A stretch of DNA of 64,000 bases from Metarhizium brunneum (taxonomy: Eukaryota > Ascomycota > Sordariomycetes > Hypocreales > Clavicipitaceae): positions 744,001 to 808,000 of the forward strand of contig NC_089426.1 in assembly GCF_013426205.1 (NCBI RefSeq), given 5' to 3'. Under the pieces are notes generated by a model. That model did no database searches and was not told the DNA's origin. It was given only the letters and a program-made list of their open reading frames with translations. This document shows, in pieces, positions 42,845-54,703 of the stretch. How positions within the stretch are numbered: the stretch's first letter is position 1; each line of letters starts with the position of its first letter. Position numbers and translations under genes: made by a program.

Positions 42845-43458
42845 ATGGGCTTCTTCGCCACGTCCATGGGCTACTTTGCCTTTTGCGCCCTGCACCTGGT
42901 GTGCTTCGCGCTGGCGCTGGCGGTGTGTGGTCTGTACGGCCAGGACCTCAACCACTCCCACCGGCAACACGTACACAGCGACTCTAAATGGGTGAGCCAT
43001 CGACTCTCCGCACGCGTGTTGGCCCCCTACTGCGCGAGAGCAATGCGCGAGAAGCTAATCCCGAGGCTGCAACAGGTCTATGCCGTCGTTGTAGGTGCAC
43101 TGTCGGCCGTGACATGCGTCGTCTGGTTCGTGCCTGCTCTTCTGCGCCACGCGGGCGTGTTTGGGGCTGTTTGGAACTCGATACTCTTCATCCTGTGGAT
43201 TACGCTGTTTGGGGTGTTTGGCGCGGTAGGTGACTCGACTTTTCTGCGTCGCCATGGCGGGCGGGACTAACACCGCGGTCGCAGCTGTTCATCCACGAGA
43301 ATGCCGAGGGCGACGGCGACATCCAGCGCATGAAGAACGCCGTGTGGGTTGATCTCACCAGCGCGCTTCTGTGGCTGGTTTCTGCCGTTGCCACTACCGT
43401 CTACTGGTGGAGGCACCGTGATACCCGATCGATGTTTACTGGACGCGCTCGTGCTTAA
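42845..43458 (+). CDS. Four-helix membrane protein, MARVEL-like, 156 aa
   Basis: Exons are 42845-42991, 43076-43225 and 43285-43458 (147 + 150 + 174 nt). Four hydrophobic segments are visible. The first is near the start (YFAFCALHLVCFALALAVCG). The second and third are in exon 2 (VVVGALSAVTCVVWFV and SILFILWITLFGVFGA). The fourth is in exon 3 (LTSALLWLVSAVATTVYWW). A conserved-looking LFIHENAEGDGDIQRMKNA loop precedes the last helix, with a W/D pair typical of the fungal MARVEL-domain group. The C-terminus is short and basic. Likely in the plasma membrane or endomembranes; the specific role is unknown. The ATG choice gives a glycine at position 2 (MGFFATS). Confidence 0.8.
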
Positions 43459-46135
43459 GTAATGATGCGGTGCCTCGAGGTCGACGGTGAGGAGCATCAG
43501 GGTTTCGCGTGGGGGGCGTGGCAAGGTCATGTGAAGTCGACGCGTAATATTTACCTATGAAGAAGTATACACTAATACCATGTACTATCATTTCAACATG
43601 TTGAGTTCTTGATTGATCATTCTAGCCAGAGGCTCGCGATGCGTCAGAAGCTGCCAAGATTGGTGATTCATCGCGGCGTGCCGGCGCAGGCCATCTCCCG
43701 ATCGCCTCAGCCACTGCGATATTGTGATATACTAATATGATAAACATATAGCCTAGATGGGGGTAGTGCTTGTGCTAATGCCTGTGTCCTTTGTTTCCTC
43801 CGTCAGCCTTTTTAGGAAACCTCGTCGCGCGACACTTGTAGTACAGTTCAGCCTTGCGCGTGCAGCACGATGCAAGTATTTTGCTATAGCCTTGTCTCGT
43901 ACAGCCAACACAGCCTCACACCCATAATCCTGAAGCAGATATTCATACGTGGCCGCACTGACTTACTTATTCGGCATAATGATGAATTGAGGAAGGTTGA
44001 AAGTTCAGCCTTGGCTTCATTGATCATCTTGGTAGCTAGCTCAGAGCGGTCAGAGTGCTCCGCGAGACTAAGGCCCTCGCAGATCTACAGGGTGATGGCA
44101 GCGTCTGGACGCCATTTTTGAATTGTGGTCGACGATCAAACGCGGATGGGAATTCGTACTGATAGTGCCGCTCCGAGGTCGAAATCAGCTAGTCATGCGT
44201 GTTTTGTGGTGGGAGTTTGAGATGCTAGTGCTGCTAATCTCGTTGATCTACGCTGGATGGCGTTGAAGTTGGCTCCGCCTGTTACAGGTGCTGTGGCATC
44301 ATTGCAGAGATGGATCGGAGACGGAGGGAAGCTGAAGCACATCGATACTTGCAAGGATGGCGTTTGGGTGGTGTAGACACGTGGCTGAGGTTGGAAAATT
44401 GGTCACTTAATCGGATCTACTCCATAGAGAACGTGAACTTGGCGCGGCACGGCGCCAAGCACGAGTCCTGAAAACAGCAAGCCACGATTAGCGCCAGGGA
44501 CGGCAAGATGGAACACCTCTCTGGCTAGGTTGATGGATGCGGTGACAAAACGGGTTGGAGGGCATGGGTTGTGTTGTGGCCAGCGGGAGCATGGGTCATG
44601 GGTGATGGACAACGATCGTCGTGGCGTGGGTTGTGGTCGAAAGCAAAAAGAACAAGCGGGCTAGCTGTACTTGAGGACACAGACTGACAGATAGGGAGGT
44701 TGAGAGACAACGACAAGTCGAGGCGGCACCGAGGCGCTGTGGCAGAGGACGCTCGCACATGAATGAATATCCGAATGAATACACACACTGTCGTGATGAA
44801 GATCCACCATCGAGGCTGGACGAAAGAAGATATGACGTCGGCATACTAACAGACCGACTCGACGCCATGTTTTTCACCCCGCCAGGACCTGATTCGGGCT
44901 CGGTCCTCTTGCCGACAACGTGTTGGGCATTGCATCTCCGGCCCTAGTAGTGTCTGGTGGGTGGCCCAAGTTTCGCCGTGGTGATTGCAAATGCGAACGT
45001 AATAATGTCATGAGAGCCGCCAAAGGGCCAAGGCTTTCCTGTGGTCCACATGGGCCTTTTGTGGCCCTTTGTGCTGTTGCTTGCTCATCATCGGGTGTCG
45101 GTACAAGTGTCACGCGAGACGACAGCTCGGCGTGTGCTGCCTTTTTTTTGTTTGTTTTTATTATCCCTTCTTTGTCTTATTGGGCCCGCCAGTCTGTTGG
45201 GCGCTCACTCTCGGTTGTGTGTGCTTGCCTGGATACTGCATATTGTGCTCGCGATACTTCTGGCGTGCGTGTGCGTGTGCGTTTGCCTCGTCAGATGTCG
45301 GACAGGTCAAGTGCACGGTCAAGGTGACCTCATTTCGCCTTCTTTTTTCGCCCTTCCCAAGTCGGCAAGCACGATTTCGTAAAAAAGTCAATTTTCCGTA
45401 CACTGATTTGCAGTTGGTATTTGAGGCACGCAAGCGTCAAGCAGTGCCAGAGCTGAGTGGCCCGTCTCACCACTTGCAGCCACCACCAACCATCCAATGT
45501 CCATGTTGGACGTGCCAGCGGCTTCAATTCTCCAAATTTTACACCGAACAAGCAGTCCGAGTTGACTGCTCGTTGCACCAGACATCTCGTGCGTCTCTGA
45601 TTGGCCAGGCCCTTGCGTCGATCGACCCTTCAACACTCGCCAACACCCTTCAACACCCTTTGACAGCTTGTCTGTTGGCTCCGTCTCCGGCCAGCCTCCC
45701 TATCCAAACTCATCATTTACATTTCATTTCCAATCGAAACTTTGTCGTCGAATCCAAGCCCAGCGAGTTTCCGCCACTATTGTCTACCTCATCGGCACCG
45801 ACGACACTCCAACCCTCGAGCCTACAATCTCTACTCAGCACCCGGCTGGACCCCGATCGAGTCCCTCCACCACGCGTACCCAGGCACAATCGAGCCTTCA
45901 CAATCCGACCACTACTCAACCCCCAAATTGCCACCACTTTTCGACTTTCCCATGCATACGTAGCCTATCGAAGGCGTCATTGAACTGTCGCGGATACAAC
46001 ATCTTGCCAGAAATCGCCTAGTCGTTTACCATCACCGTTTCTCGCCATCTTGCTGCCCCTCAGCCACACAACGCCTCCAGCCAAAACGGAAAAAAAAAAA
46101 GTTCCTTGGCCCAGTTTACAGTGCCTGATATCGTC
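43459..46135. other. 2.7 kb without a recognised gene; pyrimidine-rich leader at the right end
   Basis: No domain-like frame on either strand. From about 45400 the plus strand is rich in C/T and CA and contains short direct repeats (CAACACCCTT near 45635-45660). This suggests a long 5' leader for the gene starting at 46136, with several upstream ATGs. Confidence 0.4.
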
Positions 46136-47961
46136 ATGGCCAGCTTCGCCAGGTCCTTCAAGCCGCCATCGGCACTCCTATCGCCCCGTCGACGTCCAGG
46201 AATGCCCGGTCGCACCTTGTCCAACTCGTCCGACCTGTCCTTGACCCCGAGTGCCGCCGCGGCACACCAGACGGACTACTTTGTCGACCAGCCGGTAGCA
46301 TCGGCACCGAGTTCGCCATTCATGTCTCCTGCTCCTGGGGCCGTGGCAGCAGACGGAGCACAATCTACCAAAGGTACGTAGACGCCGCGTTTTCTTCTCG
46401 ATTTTCCTTGATTGAGCCATTCCCATGTTTCGCCAAAAATGTTCCCCAACTTTGTTATCCCCGTTCAACTGCTACAGGTGCAAATGCGCCACCAAACAAA
46501 CACCCAGATCCACCACCACCCCGAATCTTCCCTCGTCTACGTTCCTCTGCTTCGATGCTCGTCCTGCCAAGCCCATGCTGTAATGCGGCATGGGCTTGGC
46601 GACTAGGCCGTGTGCGGCAAATCGCGACCATCTCCACACCGCATCACCACCTTTACCAGCCATCCAGCCCATCGCGGGGTACAGGCAGCTCCGTACGAAG
46701 CACAGTGCCGCTTCATCACTACACAGGCATCCTGAACTCCACCCGTTGTGCGACAGGCCCTCCAAGTGGTGCGAATCAAGGGCCACGGATGGGACGGAGG
46801 GGGGTCGTTCGTCATGTCCAGCAAAAGAGCGCCGCTCTGTGGACCTGTCAAAATGGTCTACTCATTCCGTCCAGTCCGGCCGCCCGTTGTTGATGACGGT
46901 GGTGGTCTAGCATTAATCAATCTTCGCGGCTGCCGATGCCCGGGTTCCATCCCCATGTTCCATCCCCATATATCTCGACTAGGCGCACATAAGAGCAGTG
47001 GCAACTAACGACGCTTCCCACGTATGTAGGCAGTCCCGACTTGTCTGTTGGCTCTTCTCGATCAAACAGCAATCCCATCGCTATTGAACTTCCCAAGCTG
47101 AGGAAATACAATACTTCTGGCTCAGCTGGCACACCTCCGGAGCCCCTGTCTGCTCGTGGTGATCTTCCAGGGTGAGACCTACCCAATCCTTGACGATCAA
47201 TTTTTATGAAAAAGGAAAAGGAAAGAAAAAGAAAGAAAAACTAATCGTAAAAAAGGGGTTACTTTCCCATGCACGAGGACCCCAAGAGCAGAATCCATCG
47301 TCCACACCCATTTTTTCATGACGCTCCGCTTTCTCGACCTCAGCGAACCTCTGACTCAATCACTATGCAAGCCGAGCGAGCTAGGACCTCTCACACAGCC
47401 ATGTCGTCGTCCATGGCCAACACAAGCACACCAGTATCATCTTATATTGCCCCGGGATTCCACGACGCTCCTGTGCCGATGGGTAAATACTACCCGTCAA
47501 ACTATGAGCAACAACACCCGCAGTCCGATTCAGATGGCCCGCAACCGGCACCTATTTCCGATATGGCTTCATCCTCTGTCAAGTCAAACTCTGATCTCCC
47601 GCAACGTAGGCCCGACCCAATTCGAGGCGATAACCCTCAACTGGAAATGCGTCGCAAGATGCAACAGTATCAACGGGACATGATTGCGCAGGCCACCATG
47701 GTGCTGGGTGCGTCTACCAAGACAGGAAACGGCGTGTCCCTCAACGGACTGCCAGCAAAGGATATTTGGCTGTCAGGGCCAGCTTCACAGAAGCCTCTTT
47801 CACCAAGGCTTCACCCTCTGGGTAGTCCTGGGCCCGTCACACCCATGGAGCTCGAGGCGAGCAGCAGTGGTTATGTAGACAGAGGGATAAAATCGCACTC
47901 GCCGCTGTCTAAAGACGGCCTCACTCCACCTGGTCCAAGGCACTCGGCAAATTCGCTATGA
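46136..47961 (+). CDS. Ser/Pro-rich protein of unknown function, 361 aa
   Basis: Exons are 46136-46373, 47030-47171 and 47256-47961 (1086 nt, in frame). The product is almost wholly low-complexity (MASFARSFKPPSALLSPRRR, then many SSP, SNS and PGP motifs). One more ordered stretch near residue 250 (QLEMRRKMQQYQRDMIAQAT) could be a short helix or coiled coil. No known domain is seen. The first intron is 656 nt, far longer than others here; it contains an alternative acceptor at about 46478 that keeps the frame (GANAPPNKHPDPPPP), so alternative exons are possible. A regulatory or scaffold role would fit the composition, but that is only inference. Confidence 0.7.
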
Positions 47962-48620
47962 AGGCTATCATTGCAAAAGTTATGACTGTACATCCTGGGT
48001 CCAGTATTATTGGACGTCGAGGATTTTGCACTCGAAACATGAATTGGCAGCATTGCTTTTTGGCAGCATTTTCGGCGTCCTGTACATTTTATCAATTTTA
48101 CTTTTGCGGGGAGTTTTGGACAATGAAGTGGCATGTCTAATGAACATACGTCGATACCCTTAGATTTAGACTTGGCCCTTCTATATCATAAGTACGTACT
48201 CCGTACTTTTTTTGAATTCTTGACTGCATGGTGGTGTGACTGCATATTTACTCCGAATTTCCAATGAGAAGGTCGACGCAGTCGCATCCATGGCAGTGCC
48301 AGCTGTCTCGTCGTGGAATCTTGGCGTTCAGCCCGGTTACATTGCAGACGACCTCGTACTGCTGACAATGGACATGTTGGCCCCCACGATCGGATGTGGC
48401 CACTATTGGAGTTTGCCGGTGAAAGTGGCGGAGGGCATTCTTGGGGTCACATTACGAGAGCTGTTTCCCGTCTTGTGAAGACATGCTCACTCTATGCGAT
48501 GCGGGTATAAAGTCTACTGATGTGACTGCTTTTTTTTTTCTGGTTTCCCCTTTTCTCACTCTCCCTCTCTTATCTTTATCTCATCCGTCGTAGGGGAATC
48601 TCTGGTGTCCCGTTTCAAAA
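47962..48620. other. Intergenic, no gene seen
   Basis: 3' and 5' flanks. A T-rich pyrimidine tract just before 48600 is probably promoter or leader. Confidence 0.5.
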
Positions 48621-48941
48621 ATGCCCGTGACGGAAATACAAACCACGGCGCAGTTCGACGCGCTCGTCGGGACGAAGCAGCTCGTGGCGGAATTCACGAG
48701 CGGCTGGTGCAAGCCGTGTGGTTGGATTGGACCCAAGTACGAGCAGCTGTCGCGGCGGTATGGGAATCTCACGTTTGTGGTGGTGGACGGGGATAAGCTG
48801 CGCGACTTGGTGGCCCGGTATAAGATTACGGGGCTGCCGCAGTTTATTATGTTTAGGGGCGGGAGGATTGTCGATGAGTTTGGGGGGATTGTGGAGGACG
48901 TGCTGGAGAGGAGGGTTGCGCGGTTTGCGGGGGGGAGTTGA
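48621..48941 (+). CDS. Thioredoxin, 106 aa, intronless
   Basis: A complete thioredoxin fold with the redox motif SGWCKPCGWIGPKYEQL (the family has WCGPC; here Lys and Pro sit between the cysteines). The cis-Pro is in KITGLPQFIMFRGG, and the usual buried acidic residue lies in LVAEFTSGW rather than VDFxA. The length is standard for a cytosolic thioredoxin, and there is no targeting signal. It would reduce disulfides using thioredoxin reductase. The WCKPC variant may shift redox potential. The GT-biased codon use at the 3' end (runs of GGGG) differs from the 5' half. Confidence 0.9.
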   Translation: MPVTEIQTTAQFDALVGTKQLVAEFTSGWCKPCGWIGPKYEQLSRRYGNLTFVVVDGDKLRDLVARYKITGLPQFIMFRGGRIVDEFGGIVEDVLERRVARFAGGS

Positions 48942-50104
48942 GTGCTTTGTGGTGTTGCATGGCGGGATGACTGGTGTGTCTGGTGGAATTGGGTCTGGTA
49001 TGTCGGTATTCTGGCGGACGCTTGACGGACGTATATCTTGATGGGATAAATAAGCCCTCTGGGATGAGGAAGCTACCGGATGGTGTTTATTTTCGACTGT
49101 GATGTCGTCTTCTTATCGTTAATCTGCTAGCTTTTGATGCGTGGCGTGCGTGTATCATGGTGTTTGACGCGGGACTTGGTTCTCTAGTGTAGACGAAGAA
49201 CAGCGTGTTCATTTTATTGGGCTTTGCCTAATGCAGTTCAATGCTCTCACACGAGTACGGAGTAGTATTCAGATAGATAGACAAAAAAGGTTCAACTGGT
49301 GGGATAAATATAAGGTTATGCATAATTAGGGCGGGGTAGATGAAGATGTTTATAGGAGCCTAGACTTGCTCGGTACTTATCTGATGCACTATTATGTATT
49401 TCTGGCCTTTAAATTTCTGACCATAGCAGGTATATAAATAGATTCGGGTTGAATAAATAGCCTGGTTTGGTTGGGCTGGGTCTGGCCAACCACAACTAAC
49501 TATCTAAGTGAGTGTAGAGTGCAATATGTGCCACTTGACCAGCTGCGGCTAGCTTTACACCCTGGTTATCGAGTATGATTGCTACAGAGTCTGGTGCCAA
49601 TTTGAATGGTTCAATGTTGTGGGAATCTTGCTACAAGCCTAAGCACAAGCCTCGAACAGTTCACTCCAGTCTTTGTCCTTATGCTTGGGCACTAAAAAAA
49701 TGGAGGTGAAATCTGTACAAGGTCAGTGGTGAGCCCTCGGCAGTGTTTCGTTAACACCATCTGCGCTTTGGAACACATTCTACACCAGCCCACCTTGTTA
49801 AATCCATCATTTAGACCAAATTACAGAGAAGAAAAAAACCCTTCTCAATTATCGAACGATTAGAAAACCATTACTTCGTCTCAATCATCTCCAAGCAGAA
49901 TTCCAACACCAAACACTCCAAAGCGTAGGGTAATTTAATGGCGCACGTGATTTGGCGTCGCGTCAAACCGCCATGTGGCACCCCACGCGTCTCACTCACG
50001 GCCCAGGTACACGTCCATGGAGGTATCATCACCACAGCAGCCTTGAGACGGCATCATCACTGAGAGAGGCGCTGCCGCTGGCAAGCCATGCCAAAACCAG
50101 CGCA
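48942..50104. other. Intergenic, no gene seen
   Basis: About 1.1 kb with AT-rich patches and no supported frame. It includes the promoter of the next gene, where an alternative in-frame ATG lies at 49973. Confidence 0.5.
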
Positions 50105-53017
50105 ATGTCCTACGCCGTGAGGATTAGCGACCCCTCTACGGCGCCAAACGTATCCGGCGACCCTCCAACAACAGCCACCGTCATCGACTACAGCTGCCTC
50201 TTCACGCACGATCTTCGCAGAAAGCAAAAGCGCTGGCAAGATGGCAGGCTCAAATACCACACCTTCAACAAACGCATCATGGTCTACGATGACAGGGGCA
50301 ATTTCATCGGCGACGCCCACTGGCATGGGGGCGGGGATTTGCAAGAAGACGAGGAACTGGAGCTCGATCGGGGCGCTGCGATAGTCCAGGTCGGCGAGAG
50401 CACTGGGTCGCGCGAGCAAGACCTCACCGAAATACTGGATAAGCGCGCACGAGAAGTTGAGAAGCGGAGGGCCATGGCGGCTGCCAAGACTCCGACGCCG
50501 AGCAGAGCCAGAACTCAAGCCCAGCAACAGCAGCAGCAACAGCGGCGGCAGCAGCAGCCTCATTTTCAACTGAACCACCGACCTTTACATTCAATAGTTC
50601 CTAGCCCGGGGCCTATTGGACGTGCTGTTATTTCCGACCGTTCTCCGTATGAGGCTCGTAAAGCGGAGGGGGTGGCGATGGATGGACCGTCCGCAAAGAA
50701 GAGAAGAGTCTGTCCTTCGCCGCCTAGCAAGGCCGGATTTGCGCAGAGCCTGTTTGGGACGAGGTTGAATTTAGGCGGTTCTGGAGGGATGGCGCCTTTG
50801 AGGATGCGGGCGCTGAGGGAGAGGACTAATTTGCAAAGGGAAGAGGGTGGGGGTGAGAAGAGGCCGAGTTTGGAGGGGGATGAGGATATTGTCATTGTGG
50901 ATGAGAGGCGGTCGAAAGTGGTGGTGAAGAAATCCAGACACCTTCAGGAACCAACTTTGCGGGGTACTGTACCGGCGGCTGACAAAATTGGACCCAAGGG
51001 TCTCCCTACAATGGTTGATGAGAAGCAGAGATCAGACACGATGCAGAGCTCGAGGCAGCCCAACGTTGAGTTGTCTGTGGCAACGGATCAAACGGTTGAG
51101 AGGAGGTCGAGATTGAAGATCGATCAGAATACGAGACATTTTGACGAGGAGTTGGAGAAGACGGCTTCAACAAGTGCGGAGGATGATGTGCTGGTGGAGG
51201 AGCGACCAGCCCAACTCAAGCGGAACGCAGACTTGCGTCCCGTTGTTAATAATCCCGAACCACGAGCCATGACAGAATTGCATGTGGAGGAAGCAGACTT
51301 GGCCAAGTCTGTTGGTCGACATGGTGATAGTATGCAGACGAAGAGGCAGGCTATACCAGGTGCTACCAAACCACAGGTGGCTGTGAATATCGCAACTCGA
51401 AGTGGCACACCGCAATCTTCCGCCGAAGCCATTGAGATTGAATCATCACCAGACGTTACTGAGCCTCAACAAATCGCCCACAAGGAACTCGAACAGAGGC
51501 AAAAAGTTGCAACTAACACTGCAATATCCAAACCACACCGGCCTGTGTCACCCCCAAGACGGCCCGAGAAACGAGCTGAATTACGAATCAAGCCTACACG
51601 GAGGCGAGGGCTGTTGATGCTATCAGAACGAAGACAGATACAGCAGAAGCAACCCGCATCTATCACACCTACTTCAAGCGTACACTCTGTCGAGGTTACA
51701 AATGTGGACAATGTTGGACCATCGAAATCATCACAATTCCAGGTCTCGGAGCCCGATATAGAGCCAAGTCAAGCATTCGAGGACCTAGATGAAGGACAAG
51801 CTATCAAGGCGACACCAGAGTCCAGCCCTCACCATTGTACAGAAATGCCCATTAATTTTGATTCTGATAGTGAATCCGATTTGCCAGCCGCCAAGTCCAA
51901 GTCGAAGAAATCGTCAAGAAAAAATGCGGATACGGTATCGGATTCTGATCAGAGAGCCCAGAGGCCACGAAAGAAACAACAGAGATCACCGAAGCGGCCG
52001 ACAAACGGCCAATCGAGTGAATCTGAATCTGAGGACTTGCCACCGAGACGGACTAGACGACTTGGGAGAAAAGCCACTTCCAGAGATAACCTAGGTCCGT
52101 CTACTGATGAGGATGAAGCGAATCACCCATCACCGAAAAAGACACGAAGAACTAAGACTAGAAGTGCTTCTGAATCTCCCCTAACTGGATGTTCTAGTGA
52201 GGAAGATTCAGAACAGCCACCAGCTAGGCAACCAAAACGATCTAGGAGTAAACGCGATTCAGTCCCTAATGCTGGAGAGAAGTCCGAGAAGCCCAAGGGA
52301 CCGCGTATCACGAGAATGGCTCGAAAGAGCGTCAAATGCAAGGAGATATTTGGCTTTGTACTGCCAGCTGGTCAAGAAGAGCTCGCACCAGCCCCATTCG
52401 CAATGGCCACTGCGCGTATTGGAACTGTGGGCAGGCCACCAGCGGCTCCAGCTCGCCTGCCGGGTATTACCTTAACGATCAAGCCTGGACCCGTGGTTTC
52501 AGCAACCCCGACTCCTGAGCTAGCTGAGAGGCAACACGTTGAAGGGACCAAGGGTTCATCAGGGGATGCACCCGCAAAAGAACAAAAAACTGGAATACCA
52601 GTGCAGGAAGCTGTCCATGACGACCTTAAGCACCCCGAACAAGGGATAAAGCCCGTAGGCGCAACCGAAATGACAGTGGAAGATTCAGTCTCAAAAGAGC
52701 CAATTGCAAAAGAAGCAGCTATAATAGAGCAGGGAACTTTGCCGAAACCCATGATTACTAACCCAGCAACTCGTGGGAGAAAGGCAGCGCGAAAAGAAGA
52801 CGCGGCTGGCCCAACCCCACAAACGATTGTTCCTTTCGAGGCACCACAGCATGCGCGATTGTCTAGGAGTAAACAGCCTGAGCCCAGGAAGTCGGACAAG
52901 GCGTTGCCGGGTTTCTCGAGTGCGAATGGAGGCGCATGGAGCAAACACGCTGAAGATTTGCTCGGGATGACTCGGCCGACAGGGAAGAAGGGGCTGTCGA
53001 TGACGACTTTTGGATAA
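50105..53017 (+). CDS. DUF2439 (Mte1/ZGRF1-like) nuclear protein, 970 aa
   Basis: One long exon. I start at ATG 50105 (MSYAVRISDP), placed about 25 residues before the domain; ATG 49973 would add 44 residues. The N-terminal DUF2439 domain (YSCLFTHDLRRKQKRWQDGR, then LKYHTFNKRIMVYDDRGNFI and DEELELDRGAAIVQVGE) is the one found in yeast Mte1, S. pombe Dbl2 and human ZGRF1. These bind branched DNA and work with FANCM/Mph1-type helicases in recombination repair. A poly-Gln tract (about 50520-50560) follows. The remaining 750 residues are disordered, with SDSES acidic clusters, many RK-rich nuclear-type signals and a short conserved C-terminus (DLLGMTRPTGKKGLS). There is no helicase domain, so it is the Mte1-like short form. 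Confidence 0.85.
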   Translation: MSYAVRISDPSTAPNVSGDPPTTATVIDYSCLFTHDLRRKQKRWQDGRLKYHTFNKRIMVYDDRGNFIGDAHWHGGGDLQEDEELELDRGAAIVQVGESTGSREQDLTEILDKRAREVEKRRAMAAAKTPTPSRARTQAQQQQQQQRRQQQPHFQLNHRPLHSIVPSPGPIGRAVISDRSPYEARKAEGVAMDGPSAKKRRVCPSPPSKAGFAQSLFGTRLNLGGSGGMAPLRMRALRERTNLQREEGGGEKRPSLEGDEDIVIVDERRSKVVVKKSRHLQEPTLRGTVPAADKIGPKGLPTMVDEKQRSDTMQSSRQPNVELSVATDQTVERRSRLKIDQNTRHFDEELEKTASTSAEDDVLVEERPAQLKRNADLRPVVNNPEPRAMTELHVEEADLAKSVGRHGDSMQTKRQAIPGATKPQVAVNIATRSGTPQSSAEAIEIESSPDVTEPQQIAHKELEQRQKVATNTAISKPHRPVSPPRRPEKRAELRIKPTRRRGLLMLSERRQIQQKQPASITPTSSVHSVEVTNVDNVGPSKSSQFQVSEPDIEPSQAFEDLDEGQAIKATPESSPHHCTEMPINFDSDSESDLPAAKSKSKKSSRKNADTVSDSDQRAQRPRKKQQRSPKRPTNGQSSESESEDLPPRRTRRLGRKATSRDNLGPSTDEDEANHPSPKKTRRTKTRSASESPLTGCSSEEDSEQPPARQPKRSRSKRDSVPNAGEKSEKPKGPRITRMARKSVKCKEIFGFVLPAGQEELAPAPFAMATARIGTVGRPPAAPARLPGITLTIKPGPVVSATPTPELAERQHVEGTKGSSGDAPAKEQKTGIPVQEAVHDDLKHPEQGIKPVGATEMTVEDSVSKEPIAKEAAIIEQGTLPKPMITNPATRGRKAARKEDAAGPTPQTIVPFEAPQHARLSRSKQPEPRKSDKALPGFSSANGGAWSKHAEDLLGMTRPTGKKGLSMTTFG

Positions 53018-54703
53018 TGGATGTTCATGTCAAGGGATCAACTTGGGATGTGATGTCCATTGTTTATACACTTTGACTGTTCTTATGAACTAGCGGTAGA
53101 AATAGATACGATGACGAATTTATGCATACACAGTCTATACATATATGCAACTGTTCATTGTATGCTGGCACAAACCATCGTGTCCTATTGACAAGGCTGG
53201 AGATACAAGGCCCAAAACACAGTCCACGGTCGCAGCGAAAACGAGTTTTACGACGGCCAGCCCGATCTCCCTTCGAGTAATACTGCATGTGTACGGAGTA
53301 AGGCTGATGGTAGAGCCGTTTGTCAGCACAGTCCAGCAAAGCGGGACGACGATCCTTTCGCGCCATTGATGGCGCCACGCAGCCCACCGAGACAAGCTTC
53401 AATCTCATCTGGCACCACATGCCACATGCCGCGCCTTGCACCAGCCGTATCCATGCCACAGTGCCTCAGGCTAGCCAGAGGCATTGAGTTTCATTCAAAT
53501 TTCTGTAGTATACCGACGACCATGGCGCTGAGGGCTGGTTGCCTACCCTTGTGGCCATGCGGGGAGGCTTAGAGTTTTGGCGTTGGCGGCGGTTGGCGAA
53601 GGTTTGGCTGACCACAAAATGGCCGCCGCTGGCCCTGTCTCACACGCAGGTCTTTGGCGGGGGAACGAACACATCTTAATTTTTCCTTCATGCATTCTCA
53701 CACGAGCCAGCTTCCAAAGTTCCCAAAAATTTGCCATGGCCACAGTCCGTACGGAGTAATGTACGTATGTACATGCAGATTGCTAGAGTCTGGGGTAAAA
53801 ATGGAGGTCACTTTCGCCAAAAACTCCCCCAGTCCGACATTTCAGCAATTGAGTCACTCTTGCAAGCCGTCGACTTGCATTGACCAATCGTCGTGGCGCA
53901 TCCTCGCCGAAGGTCCATTACGGATGGTGCAACAGGTGGGGCATATTGGCCAATGGCCTTTCGTAAAATCGCAACCCCTGGCAAGATGACGGGCCCTTAT
54001 TGGGCGATGCCACCCCAATGGCTAACCCACACTATTCCTGATTGAGCACGCCGAAAGAGTCAGCCTCCTCCCCTGCTGCGCCTTGATCAAATGCTTCAAG
54101 TGAAATACCGTCCATGACTCCCTCCCGCACAGAGCCTGAGGTTCTTTTCGATATCTTTTTTTCTCCCCGTCTCTTGTCAGCTCATTGACTAGAATCTTTT
54201 GTTGTAGTCACCAAAGGAGAACAAAGTAAGGATACGAGGACGAAGAAAAGAAGTACAATTCTTGAAACCTCGATCCCTGAGGCTTCCAACAACGCCACCA
54301 CTTTGTCACTCCTCCTTCAAGCTTCGGCTTCACACTCTTTACCCCCTCCTACTATCCATCGCCGGAAAACTGGGATTCACTCCTTGAGTTCCAGGAAAAG
54401 CAGAATATCAGCCTGTGTCAGATTGTTGTCATCGGCACTTGATCTGGTATCTGGTTGTGCTCTCTTCTTTTTTTGCACACGATATCCCGCATTGAAACTC
54501 CGAGATAACTTCTCCGGAAAACGTAGTAAGTTGCCAGGAATCGCATAACACTGAAGCGGTTTTTGGCTTACACACTCAATGGCTGTCGGTCAGCATCTTT
54601 GCCCACCTTGACCACCTTGGCAACTTCCGAAACCAGTTTAGGGTTCTTTAACACCATCAACCTGGACTGCTTTAGTATCGACATCTTGGGCTTCAAGCAC
54701 GAA
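53018..54703. other. Intergenic and long leader of the zinc-cluster gene
   Basis: About 1.7 kb. No independent gene is supported. The stretch 54130-54700 is pyrimidine-rich with upstream ATGs and probably forms the transcript leader of the next gene, possibly with an intron. Confidence 0.45.
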
